A stretch of DNA of 49,620 nucleotides. Source: Psychromonas sp. psych-6C06 (GTDB lineage Bacteria > Pseudomonadota > Gammaproteobacteria > Enterobacterales > Psychromonadaceae). Shown here in pieces: positions 18,012-27,078 of this stretch. Below the pieces are notes generated by a model. The model was not told where the DNA came from and did no database searches. It was given only the letters and a program-made list of their open reading frames with translations. The position numbers and the translations under genes were made by a program. Numbering within the stretch: the first letter of the stretch is position 1; the number at the start of each line of letters is the position of its first letter. The stretch lies in assembly GCF_002835465.1 (NCBI RefSeq), contig NZ_PIZM01000010.1:1-49620 (forward strand), read 5' to 3'.

Positions 18012-19553
18012 ATGCAATTAAATTCAAAACGTTACAACTTTATGTTTCTACATATTATTTGTGTGGTGGCTGTACTTATAAATTTATTAAGTGGATCGCG
18101 TATTCGACTTGTTTCTGATCCGACCTTAATGTGGTTATCCCCTCTATTACCTCAAGGGCAACTGCATCAATTACATCTGCTAGCAGGGATCGCGTTAACT
18201 GCCGTTATCTTAATTGCTCCCTTTCTTAATACTAATATCAACAGAAAAAAATCACCTTATCACCGTTGGATAAACCGACTTGGTTACGTCGTTATCATTG
18301 GTGCGGTAATAAGTGGCTGGTTAAGTTATTTTTCGAGTCCGCTACTCACGGCATTCGATTTACATTACTTTTTTTCCTGCGCAGTTTTTTTATATATCCT
18401 ATTGCATGGGATAGTTCATCTACTACAACAGGGAAAGAGTTCTCTTAAAAAAATATTACCGCTCAACACAATACCTATCAGTCGTTGCATATTTCCTATT
18501 ATTGCGGTTGTTTGTCTATCTAGTTTTATCTATTTACTGCAACAGAAAAACAAAACTACCTCACTTGAAGTGATGCCTATTTCTTATGATCAGTTGATCG
18601 AAATTGATGGTTTACCCAACGAACCATTTTGGCAACGCGCAAAAATGGTCAGTGTATTAACGACAGGCGGCGCAAACTTTGCAAATGGACAAACACAAAT
18701 CACAGTTCAAGCGGTAGCCAATAAAGAGGAGGTTTATTTTCTGTTCACTTGGCAGGATTCAACACAAAGCTTACAGCACCTTCCTTTAGAGAAGCGCAAT
18801 AACCAATGGCAGATTAAGCAACAAGGTTTTTATCAATTTGATGAGCAACGTTATTATGAAGATAAATTTGCTGTCATGCTGTCAACACATTGTGAGTCTG
18901 GTGCTGATGGAACAGCACATTTAGGCCCTCAACCTATTAAAGATAAACCCAGTAACTTTCACGGAAAAGGTTATCACGCCAGTTTAGATGGGCGAACGCG
19001 TGATTTATGGCACTGGAAAGCAGTGCGAACTAACGATATGTTTCTCGCCGATGACAATCACTTTACTTCCCCTAAAAATGTGCGGACGGGAGAGCGACGC
19101 TACACTGCCGGTTACAATGCAGACGCCAAAGAAGGTGCCGGTTATGTAACGAATTGGCAATGGTATTCTGCACACACGATCACCCCCAAACGTCTGCCGA
19201 TTAATGCAGATACTTTTCAACAAGATAAGATAGTTTCTAACCTGAAAATATTACCTTGGTTTGAAAGTACCCCTTACAAACTGAGTAATGACAACTATGC
19301 TGAGGGCAGCGTAATACCCTCCGTATTATACCGATCCAACCGATTTGAAGGAGATCGTGCAGATGTTCGTGCCCGCGGTCAGTGGCAAGCGGGAAAATGG
19401 ACATTAGAGCTTTCACGTAAACGTGATACAGGCTCTACATATGATATTTTCTTACAAAATAATGTATGTCTGTGGGTATCAGCATTTGACCATTCTCAAA
19501 TAGCCCATACTCGCCATGAACGACCTTTTAAGTTGGTGTTTTCATCATGGTAA
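18012..19553 (+). CDS. Membrane cytochrome b fused to an ethylbenzene dehydrogenase-type heme-binding domain
   Basis: The protein has 513 residues. The N-terminal 175 residues hold about five membrane segments (near 10-28, 48-68, 88-108, 113-137 and 156-174), with His residues in HQLHLLAG, DLHYFF and LLHGIVHLL that could ligate heme b. The C-terminal part from about 190 looks like the EB_dh heme-binding domain: a beta-rich start (IDGLPNEPFWQRA), then DKFAVMLSTHCESGADGTAH, DLWHWKAVRT and a GKWTLELSRK end. It is probably an inner-membrane electron carrier with a periplasmic heme domain; the donor and acceptor are unknown. GGAGG lies 11 bases upstream. Its stop overlaps the next start by 7 bases. 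Confidence 0.8.
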   Translation: MQLNSKRYNFMFLHIICVVAVLINLLSGSRIRLVSDPTLMWLSPLLPQGQLHQLHLLAGIALTAVILIAPFLNTNINRKKSPYHRWINRLGYVVIIGAVISGWLSYFSSPLLTAFDLHYFFSCAVFLYILLHGIVHLLQQGKSSLKKILPLNTIPISRCIFPIIAVVCLSSFIYLLQQKNKTTSLEVMPISYDQLIEIDGLPNEPFWQRAKMVSVLTTGGANFANGQTQITVQAVANKEEVYFLFTWQDSTQSLQHLPLEKRNNQWQIKQQGFYQFDEQRYYEDKFAVMLSTHCESGADGTAHLGPQPIKDKPSNFHGKGYHASLDGRTRDLWHWKAVRTNDMFLADDNHFTSPKNVRTGERRYTAGYNADAKEGAGYVTNWQWYSAHTITPKRLPINADTFQQDKIVSNLKILPWFESTPYKLSNDNYAEGSVIPSVLYRSNRFEGDRADVRARGQWQAGKWTLELSRKRDTGSTYDIFLQNNVCLWVSAFDHSQIAHTRHERPFKLVFSSW

Positions 19554-20182
19554 AACGTATCTTAATTTTAGTTATTACCCTGCTATTGACTGCCTTTTAT
19601 CTACTTAAGGGAGAACAATCTCCGGTGCAGACCCAAGATTTACGTTTTGAAAAAATTAGCCACTCAGGAGAGAAATTAACACCTTGGCAAGGACCTTGGG
19701 ACTGTGTCTTTGATAAACATCATGGCTTGTTATGGGAAGTAAAAAAAGATGATGAATCAATTCATGATGGCTACTGGACCTATTCATGGTTTGATGGACA
19801 ACGTGGCGTTGAAAATATGGGAGACTGCTATTTTCAACCCAGCCGCTGTGATGTGCTTGACCTTATTACAAAAACAAACCAACAAAAACTCTGCGGTGTG
19901 AATCAGTGGCGTCTACCATCTCACAATGAATTACTAACCTTACTCATGACGAATGATCGCCCAAATGAAAATAATCTAGCCGTTGATTATTTTCCTCATA
20001 TGCAACGTGGTGATTTTTGGACCAGTGTGCATTCCATGCCACTCATAAAACGTTATCGTGAGATAAACCAAGGAGCAGTTGCTGTTAACTTCCTCCATAG
20101 CGACTCATTGGTTTTACCTTATCGAAATGCAGCTTTTGTCATTTTAGTGAATGACAAATTTCCCGCCTCGCATTCAAAATAA
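19547..20182 (+). CDS. DUF1566 (Lcl C-terminal-like) domain protein, membrane-anchored
   Basis: The protein has 211 residues. An N-terminal hydrophobic segment (ILILVITLLLTAFYLL) acts as signal or anchor, and the rest should be periplasmic. The DUF1566 signs are the segments DKHHGLLWEVKK, CGVNQWRLPSHNELLTLL and RGDFWTSV. The family has a C-type-lectin-like fold but no settled role. The start overlaps the end of the heme-protein gene (ATGGTAA), so the two are coupled and may act in one membrane complex. That pairing is inference. Confidence 0.82.
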   Translation: MVKRILILVITLLLTAFYLLKGEQSPVQTQDLRFEKISHSGEKLTPWQGPWDCVFDKHHGLLWEVKKDDESIHDGYWTYSWFDGQRGVENMGDCYFQPSRCDVLDLITKTNQQKLCGVNQWRLPSHNELLTLLMTNDRPNENNLAVDYFPHMQRGDFWTSVHSMPLIKRYREINQGAVAVNFLHSDSLVLPYRNAAFVILVNDKFPASHSK

Positions 20183-20251
20183 ACGAATGTGCGGTCATTA
20201 TTTTAATAAGTCGATTTTTTTAAATAAAATATCACATTGCAAGGATGTATG

Positions 20252-22150
20252 ATGAAAACATATGTTAACGCTATTTTACCACTTACTTTAGCTTGCTTAA
20301 CACACACAGTAAGTGCTAGTAGTTCACAACACCGCCTAGTATGGGATACAAATCCTTCATCACAAGCAACCATAGGATTTACTCCCACTGGAAGTCGTAA
20401 TCATTATGTAAAATATGGTTTGAGTACCAACGAAATTCAGTGGCAAACGGAACGTGTTAATAACACACAAACTTTTGCCGGCTCACTCACGAGCCAGTTT
20501 GTAACATTAACCGATTTACCAGCGAACAGTCCTGTCTATTATCGCGTTTGTGATGACAGTGGTTGTGGTGATCGTCTTTGGTTTAAAACTGCCCCTAACG
20601 ATAATAGCCCTTTTACAGTTGTTGCAGGCGGAGATACACGTACAGGTTGGACAACCCGTCGCCAAGGTAACCAATTAATTGCCAAAATAAGACCACTATT
20701 TATCATGCATGGTGGTGATTATACTAATTCAAATAGTGCCTCTGAGATGTCAACCTACCTTAATGACTGGCAACTTACTTTTTCGGATGATCTTATTGAC
20801 GGATTGAGTTATCAGCGGATTTACCCTTTTATCGCTACGCATGGTAATCATGAAGATGGTAACTACAATACACTTTGTCAGGTATTTGGTGTTGATTATG
20901 ATCAGAATGGACGCTGTGATGCAAAAGATACCTTCGGGGCTTTTAATATTTCACCGTTATTACGTGTTTATACCCTTAATAGCCAGTTCAAAAATAGTGG
21001 TTGGTCAAGTTATGCAACGGCGATGAATAATTGGCTAGCAAATGATTTAAGTAATAATGGTAATAGTACGCAATGGCGTATCGCTCAATACCATAAACCG
21101 ATGTATCCGCACTATTCTGGCAAAAGCGATAACACCATATTATATACCTGGTGGGCACAGCATTTTTACAATCATGCAATGAATTTAGTGGTGGAGTCTG
21201 ATACCCATATTAATAAAATAACTCAAGCATTAAAGCCTGTTGGAAATAGCTACAGCGAAACAACCACAGGTGGAACTGTCTTTATTGGTGAAGGTAGCTG
21301 GGGCGCTCCCGCACGTTCGGCAAATGACCCAAAATCGTGGACTATAGATTTAGCAAGTATTCAACAATTTAAAGTATTGCGGGTCACTAACAGTAATATT
21401 GAAGTTAAAACAGCGCAGTTTGACAGCAGTACCTCACGCTTAACTCGCCAGCAACGATTAGATGATCCATTAATACTACCGAATAACATTAACTGGTGGG
21501 TTGCGAGTAGTATTGGTGACACATTACGACTTAAAAAAGCAACATCGGGTAAAACAATTATCGAATTGGAAGATACAACGCCGGTTGATCCACCTAGTAA
21601 TGGGCAAGTATTAAAAAATGGACAGCCTGTTTCTGTATCGGGTAACAAATCACAAACTCTTTATTTTAGTATTGATGTTAATACAAGCGGTACGTTAACG
21701 GTAAAAACATCAGGAGGGAGTGGAGATGTCGACCTTTACCTACAAAAAGCAAAGCAACCCACAACATCGAGTTATATTTGTCGCCCTTATAAAAATGGTA
21801 ACAATGAACAATGTGATGTGAATAATGCGAGTGGTACTTATTACATTATGCTGAAAGGTTATTCTTCATTTAGCAATGTTTCATTGCTCGCAAGCTATGA
21901 AGGAGTAGCCTTACCACTGCCTACGTCAGTTCCCACGGCGGTGCCGACTCCAACACCAAGTAATACACCAACACAACCACCAACTTCGCAATGTGGCTCA
22001 GTTTGGTCGGCAAACAATGTTTATACAACAGGTGATCAAGTGACACAAAATGGTAAGTTGTATCAGGCAAATTGGTGGAATGAAAATAGTTCTCCTGCCG
22101 ATAACAGTAACGGCTGGGGCGTTTGGCAATACATCGCAAATTGTTCATGA
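20252..22150 (+). CDS. Secreted calcineurin-type phosphoesterase with PPC domain and CBM5/12-like module
   Basis: The protein has about 632 residues. A signal peptide ends near VSASS. A fibronectin-like domain of the purple acid phosphatase type (about 30-110) comes first. A metallophosphoesterase domain follows, with metal-site segments VVAGGDTRTG, MHGGDYTNS, ATHGNHEDG and VESDTHIN. A pre-peptidase C-terminal domain (YFSIDVNTSGTLTVKTSGGS, then DVDLYL) precedes a Pro/Thr linker. The end is a small Trp-rich module (CGSVWSANNVYTTGDQV) like chitin-binding CBM5/12. It probably cleaves phosphate esters outside the cell while bound to a polysaccharide. ATG 20252 has AAGGA 6 bases upstream; ATG 20249 is also possible. 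Confidence 0.85.
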   Translation: MKTYVNAILPLTLACLTHTVSASSSQHRLVWDTNPSSQATIGFTPTGSRNHYVKYGLSTNEIQWQTERVNNTQTFAGSLTSQFVTLTDLPANSPVYYRVCDDSGCGDRLWFKTAPNDNSPFTVVAGGDTRTGWTTRRQGNQLIAKIRPLFIMHGGDYTNSNSASEMSTYLNDWQLTFSDDLIDGLSYQRIYPFIATHGNHEDGNYNTLCQVFGVDYDQNGRCDAKDTFGAFNISPLLRVYTLNSQFKNSGWSSYATAMNNWLANDLSNNGNSTQWRIAQYHKPMYPHYSGKSDNTILYTWWAQHFYNHAMNLVVESDTHINKITQALKPVGNSYSETTTGGTVFIGEGSWGAPARSANDPKSWTIDLASIQQFKVLRVTNSNIEVKTAQFDSSTSRLTRQQRLDDPLILPNNINWWVASSIGDTLRLKKATSGKTIIELEDTTPVDPPSNGQVLKNGQPVSVSGNKSQTLYFSIDVNTSGTLTVKTSGGSGDVDLYLQKAKQPTTSSYICRPYKNGNNEQCDVNNASGTYYIMLKGYSSFSNVSLLASYEGVALPLPTSVPTAVPTPTPSNTPTQPPTSQCGSVWSANNVYTTGDQVTQNGKLYQANWWNENSSPADNSNGWGVWQYIANCS

Positions 22151-22193
22151 TAGGGCCAATATCAGGTTAACATTGGATTTATCAGCACCCAAA

Positions 22194-22223
22194 AAAAAAC
22201 CACGTTTAATAACGTGGTTTTTT
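22194..22223. terminator. Bidirectional terminator between the phosphoesterase gene and leuB
   Basis: ACCACGTT, a TAAT loop and AACGTGGT form the stem, with a run of nine A on the left and six T on the right. This is the standard form of a bidirectional intrinsic terminator for two convergent genes. Confidence 0.9.
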
Positions 22224-22259
22224 ATTATCTAGCTGTCACTAAATGGACAAATTAACGAT

Positions 22260-23363
22260 TTATACAGGCATTGCGGCTAGTTTTGCACAAACCATATCAC
22301 CAAATTCAGCAGTGCTTACTAGGTTCGCTTCACCCGCTTTAGAAAGGTCTGATGTAGAGTAACCATCTTCAAATACACCTTGCATTGCAGCCCAAAGGTT
22401 CTTCGCTTCTTTTTCCATACCAAAGCTCATTTCAAGCATTAGCGCAACAGAGCCGATCATTGAGTATGGGTTTGCAATACCTTTACCAGCGATATCTGGT
22501 GCAGAGCCGTGTGAAGGTTCGTAGTACGATTTTTCAGGACCTTTACATGCAGAAGGCATTAGGCCTAAAGAACCTAAGATACCGCCACCTTGGTCGCTTA
22601 AGATATCACCAAACATGTTTTCCATTACCATTACGTCAAACATACCAGGGTTTAAACATAGGTAAGTTGCAGCTGCATCAACAAGAATATTGATCACTTC
22701 AACTTCTGGGTAGTTTGCTTTCTCTTCTTCTACAATCTCATTCCAAAGTACGCTTGATTTTAATACGTTTGATTTATGGATGTTATGCAGTACTTTTTTA
22801 CGTTTCATTGAAACATCAAAAGCTACTTTTACGATTTGACGGATTTGATCTTCATCGTATTCTAATACTTCACGTACAAAACGTTTGCCATTAGCGTCAA
22901 CGCCAGTTTCTTTCTCACCGAAGTATAATCCGCCAACAAGTTCACGAATTAACATGATGTCGATACCTTCACCAACCACAGACTCTTTTAGCGGAGAAAA
23001 GTGCGCCAGACCTTTTGGTAAATATACAGGGCGGAAGTTAGCGTAAGTGTTGTAACGACGACGTAATGGTAAAAGTGCACCACGCTCAGGTTGCTCATCA
23101 ACAGGAATCTTTTTAGAGTCTTCATGATTAAGACCAATTGTGCCTTTTAAAATAGCATCCGCTTTATCACAGGCAGCTTTAGTTTCTTCAGGGAAAGATT
23201 TGCCAGTTGCAAAGTATGCGGCCGCACCAAATAATACGTCGTTTAGTTCAAAGTTTACATCTGCGTTTCGCTCTTCAACTAAGTTTAATACTTTAACCGC
23301 TTCTTTCATTACTTCAGGACCGATACCGTCACCTGCAAGTAATGCGATGTTATATGTTGTCAT
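22260..23363 (-). CDS. leuB: 3-isopropylmalate dehydrogenase
   Basis: The protein has 367 residues, of normal length. The motifs are LLAGDGIGPEVMKE at the start, ENMFGDILSDQGGGI (metal-binding aspartates) and YEPSHGSAPDIAGKG near the end. It is the NAD-dependent enzyme of leucine biosynthesis, converting 3-isopropylmalate to 2-oxoisocaproate after decarboxylation. It stands alone here: leuA, leuC and leuD are not adjacent, unlike the usual leuABCD operon. This suggests it was moved or separated. Its 3' end (about 95 coding bases plus flank) is duplicated at 17105-17239. Confidence 0.95.
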   Translation of the reverse strand: MTTYNIALLAGDGIGPEVMKEAVKVLNLVEERNADVNFELNDVLFGAAAYFATGKSFPEETKAACDKADAILKGTIGLNHEDSKKIPVDEQPERGALLPLRRRYNTYANFRPVYLPKGLAHFSPLKESVVGEGIDIMLIRELVGGLYFGEKETGVDANGKRFVREVLEYDEDQIRQIVKVAFDVSMKRKKVLHNIHKSNVLKSSVLWNEIVEEEKANYPEVEVINILVDAAATYLCLNPGMFDVMVMENMFGDILSDQGGGILGSLGLMPSACKGPEKSYYEPSHGSAPDIAGKGIANPYSMIGSVALMLEMSFGMEKEAKNLWAAMQGVFEDGYSTSDLSKAGEANLVSTAEFGDMVCAKLAAMPV

Positions 23364-23871
23364 TTTATTTCCCTAAATGATTATTGTAGATTGTGTAAAA
23401 TTGCTGCATGCATAATAAGGAAAAGTATCACCAGTTTCAAACGCCACGACACTTTTTTACACTTTAGATGATTATTTATGCATTTTAGATGAATATTAAG
23501 CAAGACCTATTTTTAAAATTTACGCCATAGTTAATACCAATGAAATTTAAACTGAAAAGTGATGCAATGCAGAAATGAGTTTATTGCCCTTCAAAGCTAA
23601 CAACAAAGTTAACATAAATGCTAACACGTATGACAGCGCGCTTTTTTTATTATTTCCTATCACTATCAGCCCCTTGGTTATACGGAAAAATGAGGTCAGT
23701 GTGATCAGGAAAATAAAATATGTAAGCGGGTCATGCTCGATGTAGATAACGGAGAAAGAAAGTTACTATTAAAAAGCTGAAATAAACTACGTTGCAATAT
23801 TTCAGTAAATTGCTTCTACGCCAGGTTAATTACCTTGGACACTTCATTCAAAATGCCCCTTGATAATTTTT
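23364..23871. other. 508-base intergenic region upstream of leuB
   Basis: No gene is evident. The left part should hold the leuB promoter. Near 23534 an ATACCAATGAAATTTAAAC stretch resembles a degenerate MITE-like end, without a second end. A short A/T-rich stretch precedes the chemoreceptor stop. No clear terminator was seen for the chemoreceptor gene. Confidence 0.5.
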
Positions 23872-25413
23872 TTAGAGATTATATTTAGCTAAAAACTGAG
23901 TGGTATTTATAGATTGCGAATGTAATTCGGAGCTACTTGTGGCTATTTGCCCAAAATCTTCCGTTAAGCTGTCAATCTGTTTATCTATTTTACCTAATTG
24001 TAGTCCAAGACTTGATGTTGCTAATAATTGCTGATCCGCAGAAGTGGCAATCAGTTTGCACACTTCACTGGCCTTTGAAACATCATTAAGCGCCACTTCG
24101 ATATCTTCAACCGAACTTTCAATCGAGGAAAGACTGTTATCACTTGCTTCAATTCCTTCTTGAGCATGTTGTAGTAGTTGTGTCGATATTTGCCCTAATT
24201 GATCGAGTATCGTTTTGACTTGGTTCGTCGAAGAAGATGTTTTTTCTGCCAAACTTCTTACTTCATCAGCAACGACAGCAAAACCTCGCCCATTTTCACC
24301 AGCACGAGCGGCTTCAATCGCAGCATTTAACGCGAGTAAATTAGTTTGCTCAGCGATATTACGAATAAAATCCAGAATATCGGTCACTTTATCGACTTGT
24401 TCATTGAGTTCGATGACCGAGTTTGAAGTATGGTTACTTTTCTCAGCCATAACGCGATTACCGTCTAATGTATTGACTAAACGGATTTTTCCTTTTTGTG
24501 CGCTCTCAACAGCCCTACTTAATGAAATGCTAGTTTCATTACTATTCTTCATTACGCTAGCAACAGACTGCTGCGTTTGCTCCCCAATCTCAACAGTGGC
24601 TTTGATTTCATCACGTTGTGTTTCTATTTTTTGACGCATCGACAATAGGTGTTGATCTAAACCACTTGAAATATGAGTGACAGATGAAGCTCCTTGCTGA
24701 ATAGGTCTAAGTGTTTCTTCAATTTTTAAGATGAATTTATTAATACTAGAAGCCAGTTTGCCAAGTTCATTTTTTCTTTTAAAAATTAGCCTTTTACTCA
24801 GGTCACATTGTCCGGAACTTAATTCTTCGCATAAAAGGTTAAGTTGATTAAGTGGTTTCGATAATACTTGATTAAGTATAAGTGCTAGAATAATCACCGA
24901 AATGAAGATTGCCCCGCCACCAATAATTAGTTGTTGTTGAGTTAAACTCGCATTCAAAGATTGTGCATACAAGTAACTCCACTCAGCAACCATATAACCT
25001 ACTAACACTTTCTTTTTACCGGAGTACAGTGGAACCCCATAATTGAAAACTTCATTATCATTAAAGAGTACCTGCTCCTTCTCAATATTAATATGTTGCG
25101 AAAGAGGAACGCTTTCAACCTTATTCGAACCATATAATAGTGAGTTATCGAGTAGATATATATTTATCCCTGAAAGATTGTTTTCACTAGAATTAATCGC
25201 AATGTTAACTTTTTCAGATATGTTTTCTATTTTTTTAAACCTAACTGCACTACCGAGTTGCTCTGCAAGTGCTTGTGTTGACTGAGTATATGCTCCTTGA
25301 CTTAATGAATACACAGCCTTCGAACTACTTTTCCAAGAAAAGTAAGAAATAAACGACATGGAGCATACTGATAAAACGGTAGCAATTAAAATAAGTTGCT
25401 TACTAATATTCAT
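23872..25413 (-). CDS. Methyl-accepting chemotaxis protein
   Basis: The protein has 513 residues. Membrane segments lie at about 8-26 and 162-183, with a periplasmic sensor region between them (about 27-160, with a [12 protein letters not shown] segment like a PDC/Cache fold). A HAMP domain follows ([20 protein letters not shown]). The signalling domain has its hairpin tip at [19 protein letters not shown] and [15 protein letters not shown]. It reports ligand binding to CheA/CheW at the cell pole. It is encoded just after a small periplasmic sensor-like gene (14-base gap), and the two probably work together. The ligand is unknown. Confidence 0.93.
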   Translation of the reverse strand: MNISKQLILIATVLSVCSMSFISYFSWKSSSKAVYSLSQGAYTQSTQALAEQLGSAVRFKKIENISEKVNIAINSSENNLSGINIYLLDNSLLYGSNKVESVPLSQHINIEKEQVLFNDNEVFNYGVPLYSGKKKVLVGYMVAEWSYLYAQSLNASLTQQQLIIGGGAIFISVIILALILNQVLSKPLNQLNLLCEELSSGQCDLSKRLIFKRKNELGKLASSINKFILKIEETLRPIQQGASSVTHISSGLDQHLLSMRQKIETQRDEIKATVEIGEQTQQSVASVMKNSNETSISLSRAVESAQKGKIRLVNTLDGNRVMAEKSNHTSNSVIELNEQVDKVTDILDFIRNIAEQTNLLALNAAIEAARAGENGRGFAVVADEVRSLAEKTSSSTNQVKTILDQLGQISTQLLQHAQEGIEASDNSLSSIESSVEDIEVALNDVSKASEVCKLIATSADQQLLATSSLGLQLGKIDKQIDSLTEDFGQIATSSSELHSQSINTTQFLAKYNL

Positions 25414-25427
25414 ATAAGCTCCGTCAC

Positions 25428-25991
25428 TTAGAGTTCTTCTACGTTAATACCGATGGTAATAGCGCCAATCACTTTTCCTGTCGAGGGGTCTGTAATGCTA
25501 TGGCTAACTTGTGACTGGAACATTTGCGTTGATTCATCTTCTTCAACATCGCTAATATGATAAGTATTAGGCCCCATCAAGTATGTTTTTTGCCACTTAT
25601 CTTCATCACCTTGCCAATAATCAGATGTGATCGCGCTTTGAGCTACATTGAGGCCTTTATTATCCATGATGAAAACCTCTGTAATTGTGCCTTCACTTTT
25701 ATTTTGAATCTCGACAAGTTTTTGCGCAATCGGGCTATTTAGTTTTTCCGTGATAATCTTCGCATCCGCTTCGCCTATTTTACTACGCCACTCAACATCT
25801 AAGGCCAAAATTTGTGCTTCAGTTAAATCATTATTCTTAATGTTTTGTTCATTAATCGCTTTAATAATATCTGCATTACTCGCAATTTCTCGGGCTTCAT
25901 TGGTCGCAAACGCAGTCAGTACCTCTTCAAATTCATTAGCAAAAACACAAAAAGGTGAAAGTAAGAAAATTGCAACAACGATATTTTTCAT
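25428..25991 (-). CDS. Periplasmic PDC/Cache-like sensor protein
   Basis: The protein has 187 residues. ATG 25991 (AAGGA 9 bases upstream) gives a signal peptide [18 protein letters not shown] and no other membrane segment; the longer upstream frame adds unlikely residues. The mature part has a helical start ([16 protein letters not shown]), then [32 protein letters not shown] and [20 protein letters not shown]. These are typical of a PDC/Cache-type ligand domain. It is free in the periplasm, since no anchor is seen. The gene precedes the chemoreceptor on the same strand, suggesting a binding-protein/receptor pair. This role is inference. Confidence 0.7.
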   Translation of the reverse strand: MKNIVVAIFLLSPFCVFANEFEEVLTAFATNEAREIASNADIIKAINEQNIKNNDLTEAQILALDVEWRSKIGEADAKIITEKLNSPIAQKLVEIQNKSEGTITEVFIMDNKGLNVAQSAITSDYWQGDEDKWQKTYLMGPNTYHISDVEEDESTQMFQSQVSHSITDPSTGKVIGAITIGINVEEL

Positions 25992-26241
25992 AATATTATT
26001 CCTTTTTATTAACAACATAAAAGCATCATCACAAAAGAGTAGTTTAAAAAAGCAAATACTAAAAGTTGTAAGTAACATTTAAATAAAGGAAGAGAGCGGT
26101 GTGTGAGGAATCACCTTTATATTTTAACTGTCAGGTAAAATAAAAGAGATCAAGAGAAGTGAATATAAAAGTAGCAGAGAGGCTAAACAGTGCTTTAATC
26201 GAGCGGGGAAGCCCCGCATTTAATTGACAGTAAAACTGAAG

Positions 26242-26997
26242 TTATACTGGATTATCGATATCGATAAAGGTTACATCAAACTCAAGCTCATCGTTTAACC
26301 ACTGTCCCAGTGCCTGCACTCCGTAACGCTCAGTTGCATGGTGCCCTGCAGCAAAATAATGAATCCCCATTTCATGGGCGATATGGGTAGTCCGCTCTGA
26401 AATTTCACCGCTGATAAAGGCATCGATACCCTGCTCTGCTGCTATCGTAATGTAGTCTTGTCCGCCCCCCGTACACCAAGCAATTGTTTTGATCTCTTTT
26501 TTACCACCGTCAATATGTAAGGGTGCACGTCTTAATACTTTTTCAATACGAGCGCTTAATTGGTCTGGGGTGATCACATCTTCAAACTTACCAACTCGGC
26601 CAACACTGCGTTTATCCCATGGCTCTAATGGACGTCGGTCAATGATCTGGAGTAATGAAGCTAATTGCGCATTATTACCAAATTCTGGATGAACGTCTAA
26701 AGGCAAGTGATATGCATAAAGGTTAATACCATTTTCAATCAGCGCTTTAATACGATTGTACTTCATACCCACAATCTCTTGCTTTTCACCTTTCCAGAAA
26801 AAACCGTGATGTACTAAAATAGCATCCGCCTGCTGTTCAATAGCGGCATCAATTAATGCTTGGTTAGCAGTCACTCCGGTGACAATGCGTTGTACTTTTT
26901 CACGCCCTTCTACTTGTAAGCCATTTGGGCAATAATCTTTAAACTGGTGTATTTCGAGTAACTGGTCAAGTTTGTTAGCAAGTTTTCTGTTTTTCAT
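26242..26997 (-). CDS. Nif3/YbgI-family metal-binding protein
   Basis: The protein has 251 residues, close to E. coli YbgI. The Nif3 signs are the segments DYCPNGLQVEGREKVQRIVTG, ADAILVHHGFFWKG (metal His pair) and HIAHEMGIHYFAAGHHATERYG. The family forms hexameric rings with two metals per subunit and is named GTP cyclohydrolase I type 2, but the true function is uncertain. It stands alone. A GC-rich hairpin (GCGGGG and CCCCGC) at 26203-26217 follows it and may end its transcript. Confidence 0.92.
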   Translation of the reverse strand: MKNRKLANKLDQLLEIHQFKDYCPNGLQVEGREKVQRIVTGVTANQALIDAAIEQQADAILVHHGFFWKGEKQEIVGMKYNRIKALIENGINLYAYHLPLDVHPEFGNNAQLASLLQIIDRRPLEPWDKRSVGRVGKFEDVITPDQLSARIEKVLRRAPLHIDGGKKEIKTIAWCTGGGQDYITIAAEQGIDAFISGEISERTTHIAHEMGIHYFAAGHHATERYGVQALGQWLNDELEFDVTFIDIDNPV

Positions 26998-27078
26998 CGC
27001 AGGCTCATTATTTCTGGATTAGTGACTTTGTGGCCTGCAAAACAGGCCTTATTAACGAAGGGATTGTAACTCAATGTG

